This document shows, in pieces, positions 1 to 5,861 of a stretch of 15,883 bases of DNA. This DNA is from UBA2128 sp964534955 (GTDB lineage Bacteria; Fidelibacterota; Marinisomatia; Marinisomatales; UBA2128): positions 1 through 15,883 of the forward strand of contig CAZHRR010000049.1 of assembly GCA_964534955.1 (NCBI GenBank), given 5' to 3'. The notes beneath the pieces are model-generated. The model did no database searches, had not been told where the DNA came from, and saw nothing but the letters and a program-made list of their open reading frames with translations. Position 1 is the stretch's first letter. Each line of letters starts with the position of its first letter. The position numbers and the translations under genes were made by a program.

Positions 1-275
1 ACCAGCTTCCAGAATTCAAGCGATGTCATAAGTCGCTTCAGTTCATCTTTGACAATAGTAACCATTGAATCGATAACACTCTTCTGAGTATACATATATA
101 AGTTGGGGTGCACATCCTCGAAGGTTTGGAGTAAGAAATCTAAATCTTCGGTTAATTCACTTATTGAATATTTCTTTTCAACATCAATTACAGGTTTTGA
201 TTTATTCGAAAGAAACCCTGCACATCCTGAAAAAACCAGAACGGACAAAAAAGTAATTGGTAATATTCTTCTCAT
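1..275 (-). CDS. S41-peptidase-like lipoprotein, N-terminal part (partial)
   Basis: The reading frame starts at ATG 275 and runs off the left edge, giving about 91 residues. The N-terminus is a lipoprotein signal: MRRILPIT, a hydrophobic stretch, then the lipobox VFSGC with Cys18 as the likely lipidated residue. After a short linker come 'DLDFLLQTFEDVHPNLY' and 'MTSLEFWKLV'. This spacing resembles the N-terminal region of many S41-family (C-terminal processing protease-like) proteins, where a phrase such as 'DGHT' follows; that part lies outside the window. A secreted, membrane-anchored protease-like protein is therefore likely, but no catalytic residue is visible. A purine-rich AAGGAAAAG lies about 10-18 bases upstream. 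An overlapping plus-strand frame at 103-459 has no protein-like character and is a shadow. Base composition is AT-rich like the neighbouring RAYT unit and unlike the operon to the right. Confidence 0.7.
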   Translation of the reverse strand, partial: MRRILPITFLSVLVFSGCAGFLSNKSKPVIDVEKKYSISELTEDLDFLLQTFEDVHPNLYMYTQKSVIDSMVTIVKDELKRLMTSLEFWKL

Positions 276-299
276 AAGCTTTTCATCTTTTCCTTTTAT

Positions 300-328
300 C
301 TTTGTGGAAGTTCTAAACTTCCGTAAAG
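300..328. repeat. REP-like palindrome, left copy flanking the RAYT gene
   Basis: The arms CTTTGTGGAAGTT (300-312) and AACTTCCGTAAAG (316-328) surround a CTA loop. They pair over 13 positions, with two that would be G-U wobbles in RNA. The core GGAAGTT-CTA-AACTTCC is perfect. Similarity to the copy at 946-978 continues into the flanks on both sides (TTTTA before the stem, AAAGTT(A/G)GTTTT after it). The two copies are therefore direct repeats of about 45 bases. It lies 24 bases past the RAYT stop codon. Confidence 0.8.
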
Positions 329-352
329 TTAGTTTTTCCTTTATTTATTTTC

Positions 353-916
353 TTAATCAACAAGATATTTCCCAACTTTTTCTTCGATTATTCTATCAAT
401 TTGATATGATTCCACAAACTTCTCATATTCTGACAATGAACCAAATCTTTGACATATAAAATCTTTATTAACCATGATTCCATTTCTTTTACCCACGCAA
501 TCAAGATAATTTGAAAATGGCCATTCTTCAGGTCTGGAAACTATTCGGGCAAGAACAGGATTATAGTGTATATACCACATAAGGTGAATAAGATATTCTT
601 CCTTATCTATTAGTATGTGTTTTGGCCGTCCTTGGAATAATGTTCCACTTCTTTTTTGTTGCTTATTAACTGCTTGGGAGTATCCAACAAATAATTTGTG
701 AAGCCATGTAGAAAGAGCTTTATCAGATAATTGCTGAACAAGAAAGTGATAATGGTTTGGCATTAAACAGTAGGCTAAAATGTTTACACCATAATCTCTA
801 AAGGTAGATTTCATCTTATGTAACAAGTAATGGTAATTGGCTTCGTTGAAAAATATTTTCTCTTTGTTACATCCTCTATTATAAATGTGGTAGTAATGAT
901 TTTTTATGAAGGTCAT
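353..916 (-). CDS. REP-associated tyrosine transposase (RAYT, Y1_Tnp family)
   Basis: This 187-residue protein is a single-strand-DNA HUH endonuclease of the IS200-like/TnpA-REP family. Members of this family nick and process hairpins of associated REP palindromes. The metal-binding HUH motif is visible as MPNHYHFLV (His55, His57). A candidate nucleophilic tyrosine lies in the helix 'LFVGYSQAVN' (Tyr79). The family-typical 'SGTLFQGRPK', 'YIHYNPV' and 'WPFSNY' follow. Length is complete for the family (roughly 150-200 residues). The ATG at 916 has no strong ribosome-binding site. The gene is bracketed by two related palindromes, 24 bases after its stop and 29 bases before its start, which are its expected substrates. 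The unit is clearly more AT-rich than the bcr operon. RAYTs are usually single-copy domesticated genes rather than active insertion sequences; whether this one is mobile cannot be told here. Confidence 0.93.
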   Translation of the reverse strand: MTFIKNHYYHIYNRGCNKEKIFFNEANYHYLLHKMKSTFRDYGVNILAYCLMPNHYHFLVQQLSDKALSTWLHKLFVGYSQAVNKQQKRSGTLFQGRPKHILIDKEEYLIHLMWYIHYNPVLARIVSRPEEWPFSNYLDCVGKRNGIMVNKDFICQRFGSLSEYEKFVESYQIDRIIEEKVGKYLVD

Positions 917-945
917 GAGTGATTTCTACTTTTGAGTTTTCTTTT

Positions 946-978
946 AACTTTGCGGAAGCTCTAAGCTTCCGCAAAGTT
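946..978. repeat. REP-like palindrome, right copy flanking the RAYT gene
   Basis: This is a perfect inverted repeat: AACTTTGCGGAAGCT (946-960), loop CTA (961-963) and AGCTTCCGCAAAGTT (964-978). The core and loop match the copy at 300-328. It lies 5' of the RAYT gene and 46 bases past the oah stop codon, so it could also form a stem at the 3' end of the operon mRNA. No T-run follows on either strand, so it is not a classical terminator. Confidence 0.88.
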
Positions 979-997
979 GGTCTTCCGCAAAGTTGGT
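966..997. repeat. Tandem 16-bp duplication of the palindrome's right half
   Basis: CTTCCGCAAAGTTGGT occurs twice head to tail, at 966-981 and 982-997, with no mismatch. The first unit is the right arm of the REP-like palindrome plus its conserved flank. The second is an extra half-copy without a partner arm. Confidence 0.9.
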
Positions 998-1024
998 TTT
1001 CCCATTAATCCAATTATCCAGTTT

Positions 1025-2110
1025 TTACTTGGGTAAAATCGCTTCTAGAAGTTCATCATCCCACGGATGTCCTTCCGCCAGCATTTGTCGAAGTTTGATG
1101 AAGTCTACCTCGCGATTACCCTTGGGACCTTCGTTGAACGCTCTGAACCCGGCTTTTGCTTCCGTCATCATATTCAGCGCCAGCCAGTCACGATTGGTCT
1201 GAGCATTCTGATTCCAGTGCTCCAGCTTCTTTTTCCGCAAGCTGTTGAGCGTCTTGCTGGTGCAGTCCGGCATGAGGTACATCAGATTAGTTGCCAGTTT
1301 GTTCACATCATCATCAAGAGGCGTCAGGTCAATCTCGCCATTCATCAATGCCTCTTTCCCGGACTTATAGTCTTCACCGGACTTTCTCTTTCCATAAACA
1401 ATTTCGCCGGAATCATCAATCCACTTATCCGTTACCAGCAGCGGATTTCGCACAACTTCACCATTTACTTTCAATACAGGGATGGCATCCGTGATCAAGC
1501 CGAAGTTCTTGGCTTCGTATGCAGTCCACATTTCACACAGGATACCGCTCTGCATGGCTCGTTCGATTCCTACGTATAGATGCAGGAAGTCCGTGCTGCC
1601 GCCATCTGGGGCGCTGCCGTGCCTGGGGCCGGCCTGTCCGAAAACAGCAAGGTCGCTGGCGATGCTGAAATCACACGCCATTCCGATCTCCTGTCCGCCG
1701 GCGATGCGCATTCCGTTCACACGGCAGATGACCGGCTTGTCGCAGTGGAGGATGGAAGTGATCATGTCGTTGAAAAGTCGCATGTACTGCTTGTATTCCA
1801 GCGGGCGACCGGAGTAATACTCGGCATATTCCTTTGTGTTGCCGCCAGTACAGAAAGCTTTGTCTCCTACAGCTGTAAAAACAACAGCTACTACCTCCCG
1901 GTCTATGGACGCCTTCCGGAATGCCAGGATAATTTCCTTGACGGCTTCAGTGGTGTAGGAGTTATACTGCTTCGGATTATTGAGGAAAATCCAGGTATTG
2001 TAGAGCCCCTCCACTTGTTCCCCATTCTTATCAATACATAGGCGCCGTTCGTAGAGGATTTCCTTGAAGTCTATTTCTACTAGTTCATGATTTACTAATT
2101 TTTGTTTCAT
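1025..2110 (-). CDS. oah: 6-oxocyclohex-1-ene-1-carbonyl-CoA hydrolase (ring-opening)
   Basis: This 361-residue crotonase-superfamily enzyme hydrolytically opens the alicyclic ring of 6-oxocyclohex-1-ene-1-carbonyl-CoA to give 3-hydroxypimeloyl-CoA. It is also known as BamA, the marker protein of anaerobic aromatic degradation. Oxyanion-hole segments are visible as FCTGGNTKEYA (about residues 86-96) and GMRIAGGQEIG (133-143). They are followed by the family signature GQAGPRHGSAPDGGSTDFL (158-176) and, near the C-terminus, LALNMMTEAKAGFRAFNEG. An ordinary enoyl-CoA hydratase is about 260 residues; the longer C-terminal part fits Oah. The ATG at 2110 is preferred over an upstream TTG at 2122 because GGGAG lies just upstream of it. 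It is separated from had by about 620 bases of debris, although it is the next pathway step and would be expected to be contiguous with it. Confidence 0.93.
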   Translation of the reverse strand: MKQKLVNHELVEIDFKEILYERRLCIDKNGEQVEGLYNTWIFLNNPKQYNSYTTEAVKEIILAFRKASIDREVVAVVFTAVGDKAFCTGGNTKEYAEYYSGRPLEYKQYMRLFNDMITSILHCDKPVICRVNGMRIAGGQEIGMACDFSIASDLAVFGQAGPRHGSAPDGGSTDFLHLYVGIERAMQSGILCEMWTAYEAKNFGLITDAIPVLKVNGEVVRNPLLVTDKWIDDSGEIVYGKRKSGEDYKSGKEALMNGEIDLTPLDDDVNKLATNLMYLMPDCTSKTLNSLRKKKLEHWNQNAQTNRDWLALNMMTEAKAGFRAFNEGPKGNREVDFIKLRQMLAEGHPWDDELLEAILPK

Positions 2111-2115
2111 TTTAT

Positions 2116-2120
2116 CTCCC
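2116..2120 (-). promoter_or_regulatory. Ribosome-binding site fixing the oah start
   Basis: The minus strand reads GGGAGATAAA-ATG, placing GGGAG five bases before the ATG at 2110. It overlaps the alternative TTG at 2122, which has no upstream site of its own. Confidence 0.7.
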
Positions 2121-2134
2121 AATGTTTCTTTTTT

Positions 2135-2158
2135 AAGGCTAAGGCTTAGGCGAAGGCA
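2135..2158. repeat. Hexamer tract (AAGGCT-like, four units)
   Basis: The units AAGGCT, AAGGCT, TAGGCG and AAGGCA run head to tail. The first two are identical and the others differ by one or two bases. The tract lies 24 bases upstream of the oah start codon on the minus-strand leader. Confidence 0.6.
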
Positions 2159-2255
2159 CAGGTCAGATCTCCAATATAATTATTAGAGCATTTGTAATCC
2201 CTTAGTTTTGGGTAGGATATTGTGCTCAACGCAGAAATCAGCGATGGCATAAATA

Positions 2256-2276
2256 CCCGCCCAACAAAATGGCGGG
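2256..2276. repeat. Small GC-rich hairpin
   Basis: CCCGCC (2256-2261) and GGCGGG (2271-2276) pair perfectly around the nine-base loop CAACAAAAT. On the minus strand it would form in the had-oah spacer of the transcript. No T-run follows on either strand, so rho-independent termination is not supported. Confidence 0.55.
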
Positions 2277-2370
2277 CAAGCCGACGCAATAATCAAATAA
2301 AGCATCAGCCAGCTGGCGGACGCTGTCTCACAAACAGGACGCTTTAGCGTTCTTTTTTCGATTTTAGCGT

Positions 2371-2432
2371 GCTCGTTTACCCAGTGAAATAGCGTAGCTA
2401 AATCTTCGATTTATTTCACAGGGTGAACGGGC
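2371..2432. repeat. Long imperfect palindrome (21-base arms)
   Basis: The arms at 2371-2391 and 2412-2432 match at 18 of 21 positions. The inner part CCC(A/T)GTGAAATA is nearly perfect. The 20-base centre includes most of a smaller hairpin, AAATC-TTC-GATTT (2400-2412). The form suggests a dispersed palindromic repeat rather than a terminator. No second copy lies in this window. Confidence 0.7.
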
Positions 2433-2441
2433 TCGCTGTAG

Positions 2442-2615
2442 TCATTCTTTCGTAATAATTTCATTTCTATTGCGTTCGTCCATCCTACCTGAGACTGAGG
2501 GGTTACGACCATTTAATCCATCTACAACGTTTTTGGCAGAATCAACCATATCACTTCCTGTTCACTTATGAATCTGAAGTTAAACCGGCATCTCTGTAAA
2601 ATCTTTATAGCTCAT
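2442..2615 (-). pseudogene. Decayed four-helix-bundle (S23/IVS-type) protein gene
   Basis: Reading from ATG 2615, the frame gives MSYKDFTEMPV and then a stop. This matches the usual beginning of four-helix-bundle proteins of the TIGR02436 / 23S rRNA intervening-sequence type. Close behind, another frame gives FISEQEVIW. The original frame then resumes as MVDSAKNVVDGLNG before a stop at 2442, resembling the C-terminal helix of the same family. The N-terminal 11 residues therefore join almost directly to the C-terminal helix. About two thirds of a normal gene of roughly 120 codons is missing, and two in-frame stops and a frame change are present. The assignment rests on recognising short family phrases, not on an alignment. 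Similar genes occur both inside rRNA insertions and as free chromosomal copies. Confidence 0.55.
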
Positions 2616-2670
2616 TGTCTTTTTCTCTTTTCTTGTTTTCTGTCTGCGCCCTTTCTTTTACTATTATTCC

Positions 2671-2710
2671 CTCTGTGGTTCTCAGTGATTCTCTGCGTTC
2701 TCTGTGTCCT
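2671..2710. repeat. Degenerate CTCTGTG(G)TT tandem repeat
   Basis: Four consecutive units, CTCTGTGGTT, CTCAGTGATT, CTCTGCGTT and CTCTGTGTCCT, vary at one to three positions. On the minus strand it reads as AACCACAGAG-type repeats just upstream of the decayed four-helix-bundle gene. It may have been part of that gene's leader. Confidence 0.6.
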
Positions 2711-2733
2711 AATGTTTTCCTTCGCCTTTACTA

Positions 2734-3783
2734 TTAAGGTACCATAACAGAACGTTTCTTCAATTTATGTGCTAATGTTTGTTTAAAAATTTCGTTGATC
2801 TCTTTCATGGGATATGTTTCTGTAAATGGTTTTATCTTCACTTTTCCCTCGGCCACCAAGTTGATGACGTCAGGATACAGTTCTGGTTTACAGCCCCAGG
2901 TTCCTATGACATTGGCGTCGAATGCCATGAGGTTACTCAATCGAATTTCCAGTTTATCCATAGTAAAACCGACGATGGAGAGAGTACCGGCGATCCCCAG
3001 AAGAGCATAAGCCAGCTCCTGCCCGGCTTTCGTGCCTGACATCTCAAATATCTTCCACTGATTTGGAGGAGCTCCCATCTCCCGGCAAACCTCTTTTACG
3101 TGCTTTTTGATTTCACGAATATCCATCTCTGTGGTATTCAGAGTTTGAGAAATACCCACCTGCTCCAGTAGATCTAATTTCTCCTGAGCTATATCCAGCG
3201 CCAGTACGTCCGCGCCGAATACCTTCGCCAGTTGTGCAGCGTAGATACCGATTCCACCCACTCCGATCAATACAGCAAAATCGCCTTCCCGGATTCCACT
3301 CTTTACCATTACCTGATACGGAGTGGAGACAGCATCGGCTATAACCGAAAGCTCGGCCAGAGAATGATTCTCCAGGGTCTCTTCGGGAACTTCCGCCAGG
3401 AAGCGGGCTGGAGTTACTATGTGACTGGCGAATCCGCCGTTAAAGTTATTACCGGGCATTTTCTGTTTCTGACAGATGTTACCACGACCGCTTCGGCACA
3501 GTTCGCAGTCTCCGCACGGCATGACCGCCGGGATGATGACAGGTTTTCCTTTCAACCAGGTCGGACCATCCAGGACTATCCCGCTGATTTCATGACCGAG
3601 GACCAGCGGCAAATCGTGGCGTGTCGGAACGCCGTAGTGCCAGAAACTCAGGTCGGTGTGACAGACTCCGCATCCTGCAACCTCAACCAGTGCGTCTCCT
3701 TCATCCAATGCAGGTATGGGCAATTCAGTCAACTCGAATAGTTGACTCTTCTCCACCATCTGCCATGCTGTTATCTTTGTCAT
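2734..3783 (-). CDS. had: 6-hydroxycyclohex-1-ene-1-carbonyl-CoA dehydrogenase
   Basis: This 349-residue zinc-dependent medium-chain alcohol dehydrogenase is predicted to oxidise 6-hydroxycyclohex-1-ene-1-carbonyl-CoA to the 6-oxo compound with NAD. That step immediately precedes Oah. The catalytic zinc site is visible in CGVCHTDLSF (Cys41) and LGHEISG (His64, Glu65). The structural zinc site has four cysteines at 89, 92, 95 and 103 (PCGDCELCRSGRGNIC). The nucleotide-binding loop is GVGGIG (173-178). The phrases PAVMPCG and MPGNNFNGGFASH are characteristic of Had rather than of general alcohol dehydrogenases. It begins seven bases after the thiolase stop, with a weak GAGAAA upstream of ATG 3783, so it probably relies on read-through translation from the gene before it. 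Confidence 0.9.
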   Translation of the reverse strand: MTKITAWQMVEKSQLFELTELPIPALDEGDALVEVAGCGVCHTDLSFWHYGVPTRHDLPLVLGHEISGIVLDGPTWLKGKPVIIPAVMPCGDCELCRSGRGNICQKQKMPGNNFNGGFASHIVTPARFLAEVPEETLENHSLAELSVIADAVSTPYQVMVKSGIREGDFAVLIGVGGIGIYAAQLAKVFGADVLALDIAQEKLDLLEQVGISQTLNTTEMDIREIKKHVKEVCREMGAPPNQWKIFEMSGTKAGQELAYALLGIAGTLSIVGFTMDKLEIRLSNLMAFDANVIGTWGCKPELYPDVINLVAEGKVKIKPFTETYPMKEINEIFKQTLAHKLKKRSVMVP

Positions 3784-3790
3784 ATTTTTC

Positions 3791-5047
3791 TCAGTTTTTT
3801 GCTTCCAGGTTTTCTATGAGGATTGCTGTTCCCTGTCCGCCCCCGATACAAGCCGAAGCAACTCCATAGCGAGCTTTGCGACGACGCAGTTCCAGTGCCA
3901 GTGTGTGAGTCAACCGAACACCTGTTGCAGCCAACGGATGTCCAATAGCAATGGCGCCGCCATTTACGTTAAGTTTCTCTCGATCTAATTCCAGCTCTTT
4001 CTCTACGGCTATGATCTGAGCGCCAAATGCTTCGTTGACCTCGAACAGGTCGATATCTTCCATGGTCAATCCGGCAATAGCCAGCACATTCCTGATTACC
4101 GGAGCAGGACCGATACCCATAATCTGCGGTTCAACACCGGCGGATGCGGAGGCAACGATCCTGACCATAGGTTTGAGCCCCTTCGATTCCAATGCTTCAC
4201 CGGAGCCTACTACGACTGCCGCCGCGCCATCTACGATACCACTGGAATTACCGGCAGTCTGTACGCCGTCCTTTGCAAACGTAGGGCGAAGGGCAGCCAA
4301 TTGTTCTTTTTCTGTTGAGCGAATGTTTTCGTCCTTTTCCACTATTGACTTGCTCGGAATTGTCCTGTATTTGCGAGGCTTTAGTCCGTCCATTTCATGA
4401 ATATCTGATTTGATGTGAACTATCTCTTTAGCTAAGGTACCGTCTGTTGTTTTTTCTGCTGCAAGAGAATGGGACCGGAAGGCGAACTCGTCAACCTTCT
4501 CCCGGGAGATACTGTATTTCTTGGCCAGGTTCTCTGCAGTTTGCCCCATAGAACAGTTCACAGCTGGATCAAACAGCCCCTCCCACAACATATCACCGAA
4601 GTTTAACGTGCCCAAGCGGTATCCCGTCCTGTTTCCAAAGGAAGCTGTGGGAGCAAGTGTCATGTTCTCCGCTCCGCCAGCCAGCACAAACTGAGCTTTG
4701 GTTAATGTGATCTGTTCTGCAGCTGTGATGATGGATTCAAATCCCGAGCCGCAGATTCTTTGCACTAGTTGAGCTGGCACTTCTTTTGGAATTCCGCAAT
4801 AGAGGCCAATGTGGCGGGGGAGATAGATGGCGTCAAAACTGGCTTGAATGATATTGGCGAAAACGACGTGCTGGATATCATGGGGCTCAAGGCTGGATCG
4901 TTCTAAAGCTGCCTTGCCGGCGATGATTCCCAAGTCAGTAGGGGAGATGCTGCCCAGCGAGCCACAGAATTTACCGAAAGGTGTCCGGGCACCTTCCAAG
5001 AGGAAGATATTTTCATACAACTGTCCAAAACGGTATTCAGTTTTCAT
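3791..5047 (-). CDS. Thiolase (acetyl-CoA acyltransferase), probably for 3-oxopimeloyl-CoA
   Basis: This 418-residue thiolase II family enzyme has the full catalytic set: nucleophile Cys99 in RICGSG, NEAFG (Asn338), GHPLAATG (His370) and the second cysteine in CIGGGQG (Cys400). Thiolases cleave 3-oxoacyl-CoA with CoA to acetyl-CoA and a shortened acyl-CoA, or run in reverse. Between the activase gene and had, the natural substrate would be 3-oxopimeloyl-CoA, formed after Oah, giving glutaryl-CoA and acetyl-CoA. That substrate is an inference from context; the sequence alone would also fit acetoacetyl-CoA thiolase. Its start codon lies inside the end of the activase gene (11-base overlap), suggesting coupled translation. 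It is slightly longer than the usual 390-400 residues because of an N-terminal extension of about 15 residues. Confidence 0.9.
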   Translation of the reverse strand: MKTEYRFGQLYENIFLLEGARTPFGKFCGSLGSISPTDLGIIAGKAALERSSLEPHDIQHVVFANIIQASFDAIYLPRHIGLYCGIPKEVPAQLVQRICGSGFESIITAAEQITLTKAQFVLAGGAENMTLAPTASFGNRTGYRLGTLNFGDMLWEGLFDPAVNCSMGQTAENLAKKYSISREKVDEFAFRSHSLAAEKTTDGTLAKEIVHIKSDIHEMDGLKPRKYRTIPSKSIVEKDENIRSTEKEQLAALRPTFAKDGVQTAGNSSGIVDGAAAVVVGSGEALESKGLKPMVRIVASASAGVEPQIMGIGPAPVIRNVLAIAGLTMEDIDLFEVNEAFGAQIIAVEKELELDREKLNVNGGAIAIGHPLAATGVRLTHTLALELRRRKARYGVASACIGGGQGTAILIENLEAKN

Positions 5048-5846
5048 TAGCTATCTGTTTTTCCTTTTTCTTCTGAATTGATGTCCCATCATTTAGCGCA
5101 AAAACAGCCGCACCATGGGCAACAACAAATTGAGGTTTTGCAGTTACAGTAATTTCCACACCAAGTTCTGGACCAAGGAGTTCGCTAAGGTAGGGGTGAT
5201 GAGCAATAACTCCGCCGCAGAGAAAGAGCGGTAGTTCACTGTTTACAGGCAGTTTGCAGATTCGGTTGACAATGGAGAGATAAATTCCTCTGGCGATCAC
5301 TTCAAGAGGAACGCCGTTGAATTTCCACCCCATGATCTCGGTCTTTGCGAAAACTGTACAGAAGCTGTTGATGGTTTTGTCTGTAACAGCTTTTTGGGCG
5401 AATTCGTTCATCTCACTAATGTCCAGCTCTGCCTTCTCTGCTATCTCGGTAATAAACGCTCCCGTACCGGCTGAACATTTGTCGTTCATGTAGAAATTTC
5501 GGACTTCACCAGCGGCTCCGCTCTCGATGATCTTGATGTCCTCGCCGCCGATATCAAGGACAGACTTGTGAATTGGGTGGAGGGCAGTAACTCCTGTAGA
5601 AGCACAGACCAGCTCCGTCTTCTGCATATCACCGTTGTAGCTTCTCCGGCCGTAACCGGTTGTACAGGTTTTCTGTATGTCGAATTCTCTCTCTACATTG
5701 GCCATGATGCTATCGAACTCCTCTCGATAACGGCTAAGGGTAGGGATCACTTTTTGGAAGAGGACGTCTCCGATCTCATCAATTACTACAAACTTCGTGT
5801 AGGATGAGCCAAGATCAATTCCCAGGTAGTGATGAGTTGATGTCAA
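5037..5846 (-). CDS. HgdC/BcrA-type ATP-dependent activase with [4Fe-4S] cluster
   Basis: This 269-residue ASKHA-fold ATPase belongs to the BadF/BadG/BcrA/BcrD family. Members transfer one electron at very low potential to a dehydratase or reductase, coupled to ATP hydrolysis. Visible motifs are the phosphate loop GIDLGSSYTK (9-18), TGYGR (63-67), DIGGEDIK (98-105), KCSAGTGAF with Cys124, SFCTVFAKTE with Cys163, and the C-terminal AHGAAVFAL. The two cysteines would form the cluster bridging a homodimer. It is short and single-cysteine-pair, like dehydratase activases (HgdC), not like the BcrA or BcrD encoded further upstream. DIGGED replaces the usual GGQD. The start is taken at TTG 5846 because AAGGAG lies nine bases before it. 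A longer frame to 5972 would overlap the preceding gene by over 110 bases and adds residues outside the fold. Confidence 0.88.
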   Translation of the reverse strand: MTSTHHYLGIDLGSSYTKFVVIDEIGDVLFQKVIPTLSRYREEFDSIMANVEREFDIQKTCTTGYGRRSYNGDMQKTELVCASTGVTALHPIHKSVLDIGGEDIKIIESGAAGEVRNFYMNDKCSAGTGAFITEIAEKAELDISEMNEFAQKAVTDKTINSFCTVFAKTEIMGWKFNGVPLEVIARGIYLSIVNRICKLPVNSELPLFLCGGVIAHHPYLSELLGPELGVEITVTAKPQFVVAHGAAVFALNDGTSIQKKKEKQIANEN

Positions 5847-5855
5847 AATGGTTTT

Positions 5856-5861
5856 CTCCTT
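5856..5861 (-). promoter_or_regulatory. Ribosome-binding site selecting a TTG start for the activase
   Basis: A perfect AAGGAG sits nine bases before the TTG at 5846 and overlaps the stop codon of the preceding reductase gene. No in-frame ATG is close, so TTG initiation is the best reading. An ATT three bases earlier is the only nearby alternative. Confidence 0.65.

Larger units (their letters stand above)
2111..2733. other. Non-coding stretch splitting had from oah; insertion debris
   Basis: No intact gene is present between the stop of had and the start of oah. The stretch holds, from left to right, a hexamer tract, a GC-rich hairpin, the motif ACGCTTTAGCGT, a long imperfect palindrome, a decayed four-helix-bundle gene and a CTCTGTG-type repeat. 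TTTACTATTA occurs at 2657-2666 and again at 2727-2736, where it includes the had stop codon. Every other junction in the operon is a few bases to about 40 bases, so this looks like inserted sequence rather than a normal intergenic region. I see no clear terminator or promoter driving oah. Confidence 0.6.

Noticed and set aside
103..459. Plus-strand frame of 118 codons over the left edge
   Set aside because: It runs antisense to the lipoprotein signal and S41-like sequence at 1-275 and into the RAYT gene; no protein-like features.
946..978. Perfect palindrome as a rho-independent terminator of the operon
   Set aside because: No T-run follows on either strand, and a related copy flanks the other side of the RAYT gene, so a REP-like role fits better.
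1067..2041. Long plus-strand frames opposite oah
   Set aside because: They are antisense to a clear Oah protein and have no recognisable motifs; typical shadows of a coding region.
2338..2360. ACGCTTTAGCGT followed by a T-rich run as a plus-strand terminator
   Set aside because: The stem is five pairs with a two-base loop, too tight to be convincing, and no plus-strand gene ends here.
3232..3741. Plus-strand frame of 169 codons opposite had
   Set aside because: It is antisense to the zinc-site and Rossmann regions of had; no start signal or motif.
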